Assembly (NCBI RefSeq): GCF_028682475.1
Contig: NZ_JANHLE010000002.1
Location: 186,001 to 250,000, forward strand
From: Pseudomonas putida
Lineage (GTDB): Bacteria > Pseudomonadota > Gammaproteobacteria > Pseudomonadales > Pseudomonadaceae
Length of the DNA: 64,000 nucleotides
Direction of reading: 5' to 3'
Each line of letters starts with the position of its first letter. Positions within the stretch are counted from its first letter, which is position 1. Below are positions 1 through 9,063 of this stretch, piece after piece. Under the pieces are notes generated by a model. That model ran no database searches, was not told the DNA's origin, and saw nothing but the letters and a program-made list of their open reading frames with translations. The position numbers and the translations under genes are program-made.

Positions 1-123
1 GTAACGGTTGTTGATGCTCAGGGATACTTGCGCTAGCCCCAATGCTCAGTCCCACTCAGAAGTGAGCCTGCCGGTATCTTTGTCTTTGTTGTCAATGTCA
101 ACCGTTGCCTCCTCAGTACAAAT

Positions 124-1134
124 TCAAAGAGATTGCCAGCTTTCATCAGGTATCAGCCAGAAAGCATCATCCATCGCTGAAAATACTGGGTGTGAGTCAA
201 ATGCGTCTTTTGGATGTAGAGTAGACAATTTACCCTCGGCAACGTCTTCGCGTACGAAGAAAGCATTAAAACAGCAGGTTCCTACCGCGCAAAGTCTGTA
301 GCCTCTTGGCTCCAGGAGACTGGTCCAGGCGGTCAAGCTGGCTGCCCCCGATTGTTGCCATCTGCGGCTGAACTGATCTCTGTCACGTTGGACTACGTTA
401 TGCCGTTCGCGGAAACGCTTTTCGAACTCTACGACAATTACGCGTGGCTTGACTGCAGAGAGGCTCTCCATGACTGCGAAGTCGCCACCATCAATGTCAA
501 TGATAAATAGATCGGGTTCCGGATCCGGAGCGGACACTACTAGCAGCTCGTTAATGTTTTCCGGGCTAACGGCTTGCTGAACGATTTTTGGCGAGTAGTA
601 TTCGGTTGAACCCTCATGGGTCCAATGGTAGTGGCGCGTTGAAGCCGTTCTGGCGAAGAAGTAAAGCATCCGGCTGCACTCGGTGGGATCGAGCTCAAAA
701 ATTGTACCGTGCCAGCCATGATTAACCAGCAGGTTGGTCGACAGGTTTTCTGGAATGCCTACATCAGAGTCATTGCAGTTGCTGCCTATTTCGACGACAT
801 AACGGTTGGTACAGCCGATATGTGTAAACAGGCGAAGCAAGATTCCATCTTCATCATTTTGAGAAAAAGCACGGAATCCACTTTCCACCAGGTCCGACGG
901 CCCTAGTACGGGTGGAGAATTATACTTCCAGGCCAGCATCAGATGCTTTTGCTGTGCGGCATCGGCATTACCTAGAAAGTTACGGTGCAAAACCGGATTA
1001 AACCTTGCAACGTCTGCCGTCGACAGGCCTTTGTTCAATAATATCGTTTCAAAGTGAAGTTGCCGCTCTGTCAAAGCCTTGAGTTCTTGTAAGGCTTCGT
1101 TTAACTGTTGGGACAGCGTCTCGAGATCAGGCAT
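124..1134 (-). CDS. FkbM-like SAM-dependent methyltransferase of the polysaccharide locus
   Basis: 336 aa. The first 30 residues look coiled-coil (heptad-like Leu/Glu). A Rossmann-type core follows, with VEIGSN at 114-119, a GWHGTIFELDP segment at about 140-150 and IDIDGGDF at 212-219, which resembles the FkbM methyltransferase pattern (VDVGAN, GW.G..E.D, D.EG.E). I infer O- or C-methylation of a sugar. It is the last gene seen of a leftward operon; its start overlaps the end of wzt by 8 nt (1127-1134), suggesting translational coupling. Bases 1-123 beyond it hold no convincing start codon or gene. The substrate is unknown, and the methyltransferase assignment is motif-based only. Confidence 0.6.
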   Translation of the reverse strand: MPDLETLSQQLNEALQELKALTERQLHFETILLNKGLSTADVARFNPVLHRNFLGNADAAQQKHLMLAWKYNSPPVLGPSDLVESGFRAFSQNDEDGILLRLFTHIGCTNRYVVEIGSNCNDSDVGIPENLSTNLLVNHGWHGTIFELDPTECSRMLYFFARTASTRHYHWTHEGSTEYYSPKIVQQAVSPENINELLVVSAPDPEPDLFIIDIDGGDFAVMESLSAVKPRVIVVEFEKRFRERHNVVQRDRDQFSRRWQQSGAASLTAWTSLLEPRGYRLCAVGTCCFNAFFVREDVAEGKLSTLHPKDAFDSHPVFSAMDDAFWLIPDESWQSL

Positions 1135-2470
1135 TTTGTTTTTCTTCCAATAAATCTACTGATACAACTGGGTGCATGTTGAAGATCCCACCATAGAACG
1201 CCGCCAGAGGTGATTCAGTCACCTGTAGCTGCTCTACGTCATGCATCAGCAAGCTGTATTCTTCAAATTCGCTTCTGGAGAAACCTTTATTGGCAACGCC
1301 TACGGAAAATGAATATTGACCCGCCTTCAAATTCAGATTGAGGTTGAAGCGTACCATTACTTGAGCCCCTTGGCTGCACGGCGCCTCGGGCATTTGCAAG
1401 GCAAAGGTACTGGTTTCAAAAATAGAACGCCCCAAGCGGTCTCGAACTATCAGTCCATATGCCGGGCGTTCAAAGTTCTTATTTAACTTTACTACGTACC
1501 GAACGGTTAGCTGCGTTTCACTTTCCAGGTGAGTAACGGCGCGGTTTTCAGCATTTAGCAGGGTAAAGTCGATAAGTTCGGCATCACCATTGGTGGTGAT
1601 AGTCGTGGCCTTGGTCCATGCCTTGGGATGCTCGATTGCCTCGAGGCTTTCAGTGGTTGGCGCGATGCTCTGGTCGACAGAAATCTCGCCGCTACTCATG
1701 TCAGTTTTTTTTGCCACCAATCCTTGATATAGATCGATGACATCTCGAGGTGCACCAAAACTGATCGTTCTGCCATGGCTCAGGAGCAGAGCCTTGTTGC
1801 AGATGTGTTTAACCGTGTTGGCATCATGGGAGACGAACAATAAAGTGCCCCCGCGTTCTCGGAAGCTTTCCAGGCGCTGGAAGCATTTTTGCTGGAAGTA
1901 GGCATCGCCCACTGCCAGCGCTTCATCGATAATTAGAATATCGGGTTCGAACGCAGTCGAAACTGCGAAGGCAACTCGCATTTGCATGCCGCTTGAGTAC
2001 GACGAAAGCGCTTGATCAAAGTGGTCGCCGATATCGGCGAACGCTTCAATGTCCGGAATTTTTGCATCGATTTCGCGACGGCTGAAGCCCAATAAGGCTC
2101 CATTCATATACACATTCTCGCGACCACTGAATTCAGGATTAAAACCTGATCCCAGCTCCAGCAGGGCTGCAACCCGTCCGTTGATACTCACTTTGCCTGT
2201 AGTGGGGGTGAGGGTACCGGTAATGATTTGCAAAAGTGTGCTTTTGCCGCTTCCGTTAAGACCTACGATTGCACAAGATTCGCCTTTGCGGACCTCAAGA
2301 AAAATCTCACGAAGGGCCCAGAATTCCTTGAAGTAGGCTCGATTAGGTCGTCGAAGAAGGCGGCGCAGTCTTGGGTAGATGAACTGCTTGAGTTGGTCGC
2401 GCGGGTGTTCAAATATTTCGAATCGCTTGGAAACGGCTTCCACGCGAATTGCGAATTCACTAGAGAACAT
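1127..2470 (-). CDS. wzt: Polysaccharide ABC transporter ATP-binding protein Wzt with C-terminal carbohydrate-binding domain
   Basis: 447 aa from the ATG at 2470. A longer in-frame extension to 2521 would overlap the permease by 62 nt, while this start overlaps it by 11. Walker A GLNGSGKST at 70-78, signature YSSGM at 158-162, Walker B ILIIDEALAVGD at 178-189 and the H-loop SHD at 214-216 are all intact. From about residue 290 there is an extra beta-rich domain, as in Wzt proteins that recognise the finished non-reducing end of an O-polysaccharide. It energises export of lipid-linked polysaccharide across the inner membrane with the Wzm-like permease encoded just upstream. The assignment is strong; the glycan it recognises is unknown. 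Confidence 0.9.
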   Translation of the reverse strand: MFSSEFAIRVEAVSKRFEIFEHPRDQLKQFIYPRLRRLLRRPNRAYFKEFWALREIFLEVRKGESCAIVGLNGSGKSTLLQIITGTLTPTTGKVSINGRVAALLELGSGFNPEFSGRENVYMNGALLGFSRREIDAKIPDIEAFADIGDHFDQALSSYSSGMQMRVAFAVSTAFEPDILIIDEALAVGDAYFQQKCFQRLESFRERGGTLLFVSHDANTVKHICNKALLLSHGRTISFGAPRDVIDLYQGLVAKKTDMSSGEISVDQSIAPTTESLEAIEHPKAWTKATTITTNGDAELIDFTLLNAENRAVTHLESETQLTVRYVVKLNKNFERPAYGLIVRDRLGRSIFETSTFALQMPEAPCSQGAQVMVRFNLNLNLKAGQYSFSVGVANKGFSRSEFEEYSLLMHDVEQLQVTESPLAAFYGGIFNMHPVVSVDLLEEKQNA

Positions 2471-3290
2471 TCGCAAATCCTTTTCTGGTCTTCTGGAACC
2501 AGCCATACCCTGCCCACGCAAAGCAAAGGGCTACGGCGGCATAAACGGCCAAGCCGCTGAAGTCAGGCATTGATCCACTAATCAACACTGCCCGGGCTTG
2601 TTCAATTATGAAGGTCAAGGGGTTGAGCATCAACCAAGGTTGAATCTCTGCGGGCAGGGCGGAAATAGGGTAAAACACCGGAGAGGCGAACAGCAGCAGT
2701 GTCATCAGCAGGCCTATGGGGTGGGCGACATCACGTAAATACACTCCAAGCGATGCGAGTAACCAAGCCAGACCTAAAGACAGAACGATCAAGGGGGCAA
2801 TCACCAGCGGCAAAAAAAACACCGTCCAGGGAATTGTGCCGTTTACCAGAAGTTGTGCGAGAAGCAATACTCCAATGCTGACCAGTGCATGGAAGAAGGA
2901 GGTGCCCATGGCGATAAGAGGGAGAATTTCCAAAGGAAAAACCACCTTCTTTACATAGCTTACGTTACTCAGGATCAGCGTAGGAGCCCGTGTTAGTGTC
3001 TCGGCAAACAGGCTGTGAACGATCATTCCGGTAAAGAGTAGGATCGCGAACTCACTTTTGCTAGCAGGCTCGCCGGTTCCCCAGCGAGCCTTGAACACGA
3101 CTGAAAAAACTAGTGTGTAAATCACCAGCAATATTATTGGATTCGCGAACGACCACAGAATCCCCATCACCGAACCTTTATAGCGTCCGATGACGTCCCG
3201 TTTGGTCATTTGCTGAATTAGGTGTCTGTTCGACCAAACACTTTTGACCAGTGAAAGAAGCGAGATTGGTGCGGGAGCGTGTGGGTTCAT
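2460..3290 (-). CDS. wzm: Polysaccharide ABC transporter permease Wzm
   Basis: 276 aa integral membrane protein of the ABC-2/Wzm family with about six hydrophobic segments. The N-terminus contains the characteristic TKRDVIGRYKGS stretch (residues about 29-40) followed by the first membrane helix. It would form the channel of the O-polysaccharide exporter with Wzt. Its ATG overlaps the stop codon of the upstream glycosyltransferase by 4 nt and its own stop overlaps wzt by 11 nt, so the three genes are tightly coupled. The presence of Wzm/Wzt means the polymer made here is probably exported by the ABC-dependent route rather than, or in addition to, the Wzx/Wzy route. Confidence 0.9.
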   Translation of the reverse strand: MNPHAPAPISLLSLVKSVWSNRHLIQQMTKRDVIGRYKGSVMGILWSFANPIILLVIYTLVFSVVFKARWGTGEPASKSEFAILLFTGMIVHSLFAETLTRAPTLILSNVSYVKKVVFPLEILPLIAMGTSFFHALVSIGVLLLAQLLVNGTIPWTVFFLPLVIAPLIVLSLGLAWLLASLGVYLRDVAHPIGLLMTLLLFASPVFYPISALPAEIQPWLMLNPLTFIIEQARAVLISGSMPDFSGLAVYAAVALCFAWAGYGWFQKTRKGFANVL

Positions 3291-5242
3291 AGGCTCAGTT
3301 TCCGCTTCAATACTTCAAAGCGAGCACTGAAGCCATGGGTCTTGATCGCCTGGATCTGAGCTTTGATCCAGGCCCTATTAAGAAACATCTTGGCGATTTT
3401 CAGGATTTGTGGTTGTGGCGCCTCAATGATCATCGGCGCAGGCGTCTCGGAAATATAGAACCCTGCCGACACTTTTAGTACAGTCGGATTGAAGTCTTTG
3501 ATGAGTTCGGTTTCTGCCGCTTCATCCCAAGTTCTTTCGGGAAATAACTGGCGAAGGTTGAGCGTGACGGTGGCAGGCAGAAGGTGCTTGATTTTTCCGG
3601 TGATCATCGCAGCCAAGGGTCGACCGTCAAGATAGGGCAGCGCAATACCGATGTCGGCAGGCAGTGAGGTTGTCCGGAAGATGAAACGGCCATAGCCGGG
3701 TGGGCCGGCAGCATCTACATGGCCGAAGTCAATCAATTCATGAACGGTGTGTATCGGCGAGTGACCATCATCCATAACCACGGCAGTTGCTGCACAGTTT
3801 ACTTGTGGGTCACTCTGCAGTGCGCCGGCCAAGACTGTCAAATGGTTGGAGAGCAGCTTTTCATTAGGTGCGACAAAAACTATGGCATCTGAGTTTGCTG
3901 CATCGGATACCAGTTCCTGTAGGACTTCCCCCAGGCGGCGCTTCGCTTTGATTTCAGGATGAATACTGTATTTATAACCTTCCACTTCCTTTACACGAAT
4001 GGGGATAGGGGAGGCGTTGATGATTCTTGAGATTTCTGGCTTAAAGTTTCCTGCCACTACTTTGTCTATTACCAGCGTAGCGGTGAAGTTACGGTAATCT
4101 TGATGTCGGACACTTTCGACATGTGCTTTCAATGCCGCAGTCGAGTAGTCCAGCATCAAAAGATTAAGGCTAATATGGGTGCTTTCACCGTCGGCGCCCA
4201 GGTGTTGCGCGGTTAATTGCTGCTTGCGGGCATTCAGGCCGCTGTAGAGGTCCTTCAAGCTGCCAATGAGCGTGTAATGCTCCTTAAAGATTGCCTGTGC
4301 TTTTTTTATCTTCGCCATAGCCTCTTCGGGGTGGTTCTTGATCCAGCCGAGATGGGAAGTGATATCGCTATAGATCTGTTCCATAGGCGAGCGGCTATCG
4401 ATATAGAGAAGTGAATCGCCGAAATACTTACGTGCGAATGGGTTTTCGTCACAGATAACCAGTGTGCCGGCCGCAACCGTTTCGAATAGACGGTTGGACA
4501 TCATTTCTGAATCACGGTGTGCTTGGGAAGACAATACCAGTGCTGCCCCCGCTTTGGCGATTTCGTTGATCATGGAGAATCCATCGAACGGAATCTCCCG
4601 GACATAACTTTTATAACCTTCCCAGACACGTACGCCTTGGAAAATGGTTGGACCATAAATTTTCAGTAGGCCAGTAGGGTCGAGACGTTTGAGTACTTCC
4701 TGCTGGCGTGATTGGCGGCTGCTGACGATAGCTTCCCAGTTGATTCCGGCGTAGAACAGTTTGCCATCACCCAGGGACGGTTCGTGAACGACTTTAGGTG
4801 TGGAGTGATACATCTTGAAATGCGAAGGCAGATGCGTTGTGGCGCCACGCACCATCCGGGCAACATGGTCATCCGCTGCGCTGGAGCTGCAACTGATGAA
4901 GTCATCATGTGTTGTCAGGTTGCGCGAGCAACGTTGGTATCCCCACTCATGATAGAATTTCAGCGGATTCCATAGTGCGACAAAGGAAAACGCGTCGTAG
5001 CGTTTGGGGGTGTCGTAGTGCAAATGGATCACAAAATCGACATTTGCCTTGGACACTTTAATGTCAGGTGCTGTGACGAAACCACCATCGGCATGGATTT
5101 CAACGCACTCAACCCCTATGGCCTGGGCAGCAAGTTTCAGGCGTGCGATGCACTCATCTTCTGCGGTCTTGATACCTGGCCAAAGTTTGACAACGCCGAA
5201 GCGACCTAACACGCCCTCGGGCAGAGGGAAGTCATTACTCAT
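3287..5242 (-). CDS. Large glycosyltransferase with a CgeB/GT1-like half and a C-terminal GT2-like half
   Basis: 651 aa. Residues about 1-330 resemble GT-B/CgeB-type glycosyltransferases: a donor-site-like segment reads SNRLFETVAAGTLVICDENP, followed by a helical linker. Residues about 350-560 look like a diverged GT-A (GT2) fold, with SLNLLMLDYS and SVRHQDYRNF resembling the usual GT2 opening, but a clear DXD motif is not evident, so this half may be non-catalytic. It is predicted to be a cytoplasmic enzyme adding sugar(s) to the lipid-linked polysaccharide exported by Wzm/Wzt. It overlaps wzm by 4 nt. Donor and linkage cannot be deduced. Confidence 0.7.
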   Translation of the reverse strand: MSNDFPLPEGVLGRFGVVKLWPGIKTAEDECIARLKLAAQAIGVECVEIHADGGFVTAPDIKVSKANVDFVIHLHYDTPKRYDAFSFVALWNPLKFYHEWGYQRCSRNLTTHDDFISCSSSAADDHVARMVRGATTHLPSHFKMYHSTPKVVHEPSLGDGKLFYAGINWEAIVSSRQSRQQEVLKRLDPTGLLKIYGPTIFQGVRVWEGYKSYVREIPFDGFSMINEIAKAGAALVLSSQAHRDSEMMSNRLFETVAAGTLVICDENPFARKYFGDSLLYIDSRSPMEQIYSDITSHLGWIKNHPEEAMAKIKKAQAIFKEHYTLIGSLKDLYSGLNARKQQLTAQHLGADGESTHISLNLLMLDYSTAALKAHVESVRHQDYRNFTATLVIDKVVAGNFKPEISRIINASPIPIRVKEVEGYKYSIHPEIKAKRRLGEVLQELVSDAANSDAIVFVAPNEKLLSNHLTVLAGALQSDPQVNCAATAVVMDDGHSPIHTVHELIDFGHVDAAGPPGYGRFIFRTTSLPADIGIALPYLDGRPLAAMITGKIKHLLPATVTLNLRQLFPERTWDEAAETELIKDFNPTVLKVSAGFYISETPAPMIIEAPQPQILKIAKMFLNRAWIKAQIQAIKTHGFSARFEVLKRKLSL

Positions 5243-5306
5243 TGCACAGCACCCAAATGTTCGTAACGATAGAATAAAGAAGGTGACAACTCGCCTATGC
5301 TACGCA

Positions 5307-6308
5307 TCAGAGATCGATTCGTGCACCTGGTGTCGGCGACTGAAGTAGGCTCAAGAAGTCCTCGTAGGCGCTTTTAAGGCCCGTGCGCTCATCAATTTTG
5401 GGCTCCCATCCGAGTGCCCGAATTTTGCTGCTGTCCAGCAGTTTTCGCATAGTGCCATTCGGTTTGTTCGTGTCGTAGACAATTTTTCCTTGATAACCAA
5501 CAACTTCTGCAATCATCGCCGCTAGATCGGCAATCGCAAGGTCGTGATTGCAGCCGATGTTGTAGAGGTCATCGATTGTCGGTGCTAGCATCACGCACTT
5601 CATGGCATCGGCGAGGTCGTCGACATGCAGTAGCTCGCGACGTGGGGTGCCGTCACCCCACACGACGAATTCATCCTTCTCAAGTAGCTTAGCCTCATGC
5701 GTGCGGCGGATAATGCCTGCAACGACATGGCTGTGTTGGGAATGGTAATTGTCGCCAGGACCATAAAGATTTGGAGGAATGATCGAGACAAAGTCGCACC
5801 CGTATTGTTTGCGGTATGCCCGGCACATTTCAATGCCGGCAATCTTGCTGACCGCATAGGCACGAATACTGTCTTCCAGAGGGCCGGTGAGGAGGGCTGC
5901 TTCGGAAATAGGTTGTTCTGCGTTTTTCGGGTAGGTGCAATTAGTTGCTACAAAAAGTAATTTTGTGGCGCCAAACTTATGGGCGCCTGAAATTACATTT
6001 GTTTGAATCATCAAATTGTCATATATGAACGACGCAGGCAGTGTTGCATTGGCATGAATACCGCCGACTTTGGCGCCGACATGAAAGATATAGTCTGGGC
6101 GGTTCTTTTCCATCCAGTCGTATACGGCTGCCTGATTGGTTAGATCTAGGTCGGCTCTGGACGTCAGCAGCAGTTGAGCATCCTCCCCTTTGAGATTTCG
6201 GACTACTGCAGAGCCGAGCATTCCCTTGTGCCCTGTGATCCAAACTTTTTTTCCGGCGAAGCGTAGTGCTGAACGCTGTGCTGATGCCTTGACGTTTGTT
6301 ACAGACAT
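5307..6308 (-). CDS. fcl: GDP-L-fucose synthase-type epimerase/reductase
   Basis: 333 aa short-chain dehydrogenase fold. The N-terminal nucleotide motif TGHKGMLG is at 25-32. NCTYP carries the conserved Cys124, and the Tyr151-x3-Lys155 pair lies in YAVSKIAG; the PPNLYGPGDN segment is typical of GDP-fucose synthase (Fcl/WcaG). The family converts GDP-4-keto-6-deoxymannose to GDP-L-fucose with NADPH. No GDP-mannose dehydratase (gmd) is in this window, so that enzyme must be encoded elsewhere or just to the left. It is the first gene of the leftward fcl-GT-wzm-wzt-methyltransferase operon; 64 nt separate it from the next gene. A related GDP-sugar product remains possible. Confidence 0.85.
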   Translation of the reverse strand: MSVTNVKASAQRSALRFAGKKVWITGHKGMLGSAVVRNLKGEDAQLLLTSRADLDLTNQAAVYDWMEKNRPDYIFHVGAKVGGIHANATLPASFIYDNLMIQTNVISGAHKFGATKLLFVATNCTYPKNAEQPISEAALLTGPLEDSIRAYAVSKIAGIEMCRAYRKQYGCDFVSIIPPNLYGPGDNYHSQHSHVVAGIIRRTHEAKLLEKDEFVVWGDGTPRRELLHVDDLADAMKCVMLAPTIDDLYNIGCNHDLAIADLAAMIAEVVGYQGKIVYDTNKPNGTMRKLLDSSKIRALGWEPKIDERTGLKSAYEDFLSLLQSPTPGARIDL

Positions 6309-6982
6309 TTTATCATCCTAATTTTTCAGAAAGCTTCGCAAATTCACCTTCGCCTACCTCACTCACCCATCATAGAGCACGCCGCCGACGAGCGCCTTCA
6401 TCATCAAGGCGAGCTCTCGGTCTGCTGCACATCGTGCGGTCAAGGATGTTGGCTACAATACACCCATTTTAGGTGAGGGATGCAGGCCGAAGGTCGATTT
6501 TATTCTCCTCACAGGCATGCGCCTCCTCGTGTTTGGTCGCCTGATCGATCTGCAGGCGCGCGCTTACCAGGGTGTTGTAAGGTAAAATTACTGTCTAATC
6601 GGCCGTTCGTCCACCCTACAGCAGTCCATTCTGCTGATTTTTATCAAAATTTACACGCCATTCTATGCAGCCGTCTGCCAGGGAGGTTTCGCTGGATGCC
6701 TTGGAGGCAGCGTTGAGGCTGCTTCAATTTGCTAACAACTCCTCCGCGTAGCTTTTGTTACGGGCGTTAGGGAGAGATGTGTTAAGGAGTGAATTATACT
6801 TCCCCCTTGCTAATAATTGGGGCTATCCTTTCGCCGACTTGGGTCGCTCTGGCTAGGCTTACTGTAGTTGTGGCAGGGTGGTTGAAGTAGTACCCAATCA
6901 AGTCGCTCGGCGTTGTGTAGTGTTCAACGGCTTCCTGCCTGATGTTGCTATGGTAGCGCTATCGAAACGTGGGCTTGTCCGC
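6309..6982. other. 674-nt intergenic region between two leftward operons
   Basis: No reading frame here looks like a protein. It lies downstream of gtrA and upstream of fcl, so it should hold the promoter of the fcl operon and the end of the gtrA operon. It has AT-rich patches (around 6640-6660 and 6790-6830). I found no clear sigma-70 promoter pair, no JUMPstart-like element and no strong terminator. Confidence 0.5.
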
Positions 6983-7369
6983 TCATTGCTTCTCTTGGCT
7001 AGCTTTTTCGCTAAAAACAAATCGCTTGTTCAATACGTAAAATATGATCGTGTAGGTTCCCATGGCCATGATTTGAGCGATTTCTGCTCGAATGCCTAGG
7101 GTGCGGTGAAGAATTATCAGAACAATTTGATTAATAAGGAAAGCAAGCGCAAATGCCAGGATGAACCTTGGGATCATGCCGTGGTGAAACGTGGATTTAT
7201 TGAATACGAATAATTTGTTCATTAAAAAGGCAAGAGTCAGAGCGATCCCGTACCCCATGGCATTCGCATGCTCAGCACTGAAATTGAAATGGGTAAACAA
7301 TATCCAAAAGACTCCGTAACCGACGGCGGTGTTGATTAGGCCGGTAAGAGCGTATTTTATGATTTGCAT
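6983..7369 (-). CDS. GtrA family membrane protein (lipid-linked sugar flippase candidate)
   Basis: 128 aa with four hydrophobic segments. It has the GtrA hallmarks: an opening like IIKYALTGLINTAVGYG, an internal LNKLFVF-type basic stretch and a C-terminal VLNKRFVF. GtrA proteins act with a GtrB-type polyprenyl-phosphate glycosyltransferase, probably flipping the sugar carrier to the periplasmic face for O-antigen side-chain addition. It is the last gene of the leftward operon starting at 11222; only 3 nt separate it from the aldo/keto reductase. The likely partner is the membrane glycosyltransferase at 10209-11222. No GtrC-like periplasmic transferase is visible in the cassette. Confidence 0.85.
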   Translation of the reverse strand: MQIIKYALTGLINTAVGYGVFWILFTHFNFSAEHANAMGYGIALTLAFLMNKLFVFNKSTFHHGMIPRFILAFALAFLINQIVLIILHRTLGIRAEIAQIMAMGTYTIIFYVLNKRFVFSEKASQEKQ

Positions 7370-7372
7370 TGG

Positions 7373-8314
7373 TTACTCGTGATTAGCTTGTTCTGCAAGT
7401 GATGTTAGGAGTGGCGTGTGGTTAGCAGGGTCGAAAGTGATGCTCAAGCTATTCCAGTAATCAAGAGTGTTGAGGAGCTGTTCGGTGTTTCGAGGGCCAA
7501 TAATAAGGCCGCAAAGCGCCGGATTGGCATAGGTAAATGCCAGGGCGAGGTCATTTAGAGTGGTGGGGCGAGGTACGATTGTATGGTTTGAATCCAAAAA
7601 GCGTGTCAGCTTTTCAATAAGGGCCTTGGAGTGCACAATTTGTCTTAGCTCTGCGGAGCTGCTTTTCTCTGCTGGGGTCGATTTGATTCCGCCAAGGTTA
7701 ACACCGTATGCCAAATACTTTGCGTTAGGGAAGTGCTGATAATAGCCTTCTCGGGCTTTACGGGTGATGAAGTTTTCCTTGACTTGTATAACCCATTTAT
7801 CGGCCATTTCGGGTTTTGCCTTGCGGTACAGGTCGGGGAACTTAACACCTGACAAGCCGACCTCGAGGCCAGAGCGGTGTAGGGTTGTCAGGGCGTCCAC
7901 AGTCCTTTCAATTGCATCTAGGTCGTTTTCTTCGGTGCCGCGGTTGTCCCAGTGTACGGAGATGCAGGACAATGCTCGTCCAAGGCGATCGCTCAGTTCT
8001 CCGCTAGTCGAAATGATGTTGTTTGAGGAAAGGTTGGCATCAGGAGAGCCGGTATTGTCAATGGCTCCAATCTTGACGATGACAGAAAGGTCGGTATTTG
8101 GGTTTGATTTCACCCAGTTTTCAATCCAGCGTATCGCAAGACCGAAATCTTCACTGCGGTTGTTAATGGGGTAATTGGACGCAGTGTCGATTATGCGGCC
8201 CCCATTGTTAACAAAAGAGTCAAGTAGTTGGAGTGCGCCGCTTTGTTCGATTCCCCAACCCCATAAAGCGGTGCCCAGTACGAGCGTCTTGTTGTTGTTT
8301 GAAAGGTTAATCAT
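7373..8314 (-). CDS. Aldo/keto reductase family protein
   Basis: 313 aa from the ATG at 8314, which overlaps the upstream gene by 8 nt; a GTG at 8353 would add 13 residues but overlap by 47. The AKR barrel is supported by the opening LVLGTALWGWG and a full putative catalytic tetrad: Asp43 and Tyr48 in IIDTASNYP, Lys81 in VIVKIG and His121 in ISVHWD. A C-terminal GLIIGPRN segment matches the cofactor-phosphate region. It should reduce a carbonyl with NAD(P)H, plausibly on a nucleotide sugar or a substituent made with the FAD enzyme in the same operon. Substrate unknown; atypically located among glycosyltransferases. Confidence 0.8.
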   Translation of the reverse strand: MINLSNNNKTLVLGTALWGWGIEQSGALQLLDSFVNNGGRIIDTASNYPINNRSEDFGLAIRWIENWVKSNPNTDLSVIVKIGAIDNTGSPDANLSSNNIISTSGELSDRLGRALSCISVHWDNRGTEENDLDAIERTVDALTTLHRSGLEVGLSGVKFPDLYRKAKPEMADKWVIQVKENFITRKAREGYYQHFPNAKYLAYGVNLGGIKSTPAEKSSSAELRQIVHSKALIEKLTRFLDSNHTIVPRPTTLNDLALAFTYANPALCGLIIGPRNTEQLLNTLDYWNSLSITFDPANHTPLLTSLAEQANHE

Positions 8315-9056
8315 TTGGAGTACTCTGTCTTTTTGAGTGGGATAGTCGATCACGAAGTGCAGACATGGCTTTGAGATATTCTAGAGAAAGCTTAATGATT
8401 TTAACTTTTGAATTGGGGTCATCTGTCCATGTGACGGGTAGGTCGAGTACGGTGTATTTCAAATGTTCGCCGGTAACCAATATTTCCGTTGCAAAGAACC
8501 ATCCGTCGCTTTGTGCGCCGTGAGCCATCAAGGGTGGGAGAATGTTCCGTTGGAGGAATTTAAATCCACACATGCCGTCGGTGAAAGAAGTGCGGAAGAT
8601 AAATTTAACAATATGATTAAAGCAGGCGCTGGTGAAGTTTCGCAAAGGCGTTCGGCCAATGACTTTTGCTCCCTTGGCTAAGCGAGAGCCCGTGACAATA
8701 TCGGCTTTTTTTGAAATCAAACTACTGAGTGCGGGCCTGAGGTGGCTGAGGTCTGTGGCAAGATCAAGGTCCATATAACCAATGATATCGGCTGTTGACT
8801 CACCCCATGACGATTTCAGGGCCAATCCAACACCGCGTTTTTCTAGGCGCAGATATTTGACGCCCGCGAGTTCATTCGAAAGCGCTCTACCGATGTCAGG
8901 AGTGCTGTCAGTGGAGCCATTGTCTGCGAGGGTAATGGTGATCGTGCCGATATCTTGAAGGTTTTTCTGAATGTAGGCATAAGCTATCCTCACCTGTTGA
9001 GCGAGGGTGGCTCCTTCGTTCAGGATGGGGATAGTAATCTCTATAGTTTTGGTCAT
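8307..9056 (-). CDS. GT2 glycosyltransferase, dolichol-phosphate-mannose-synthase-like
   Basis: 249 aa GT-A fold enzyme. IPILNEG at 9-15, ADNGSTD at 44-50 and the metal-binding DLDLATD at 96-102 are typical of the DPM1/GT2 branch that loads a sugar onto a polyprenyl phosphate. There are no long C-terminal membrane helices, unlike the second GT2 of this operon. The 7-nt gap to the upstream FAD enzyme and 8-nt overlap with the aldo/keto reductase place it firmly in the operon. It may form the lipid-phosphate sugar carrier that GtrA presents. Donor sugar unknown. Confidence 0.8.
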   Translation of the reverse strand: MTKTIEITIPILNEGATLAQQVRIAYAYIQKNLQDIGTITITLADNGSTDSTPDIGRALSNELAGVKYLRLEKRGVGLALKSSWGESTADIIGYMDLDLATDLSHLRPALSSLISKKADIVTGSRLAKGAKVIGRTPLRNFTSACFNHIVKFIFRTSFTDGMCGFKFLQRNILPPLMAHGAQSDGWFFATEILVTGEHLKYTVLDLPVTWTDDPNSKVKIIKLSLEYLKAMSALRDRLSHSKRQSTPND

Positions 9057-9063
9057 TGTGTGC

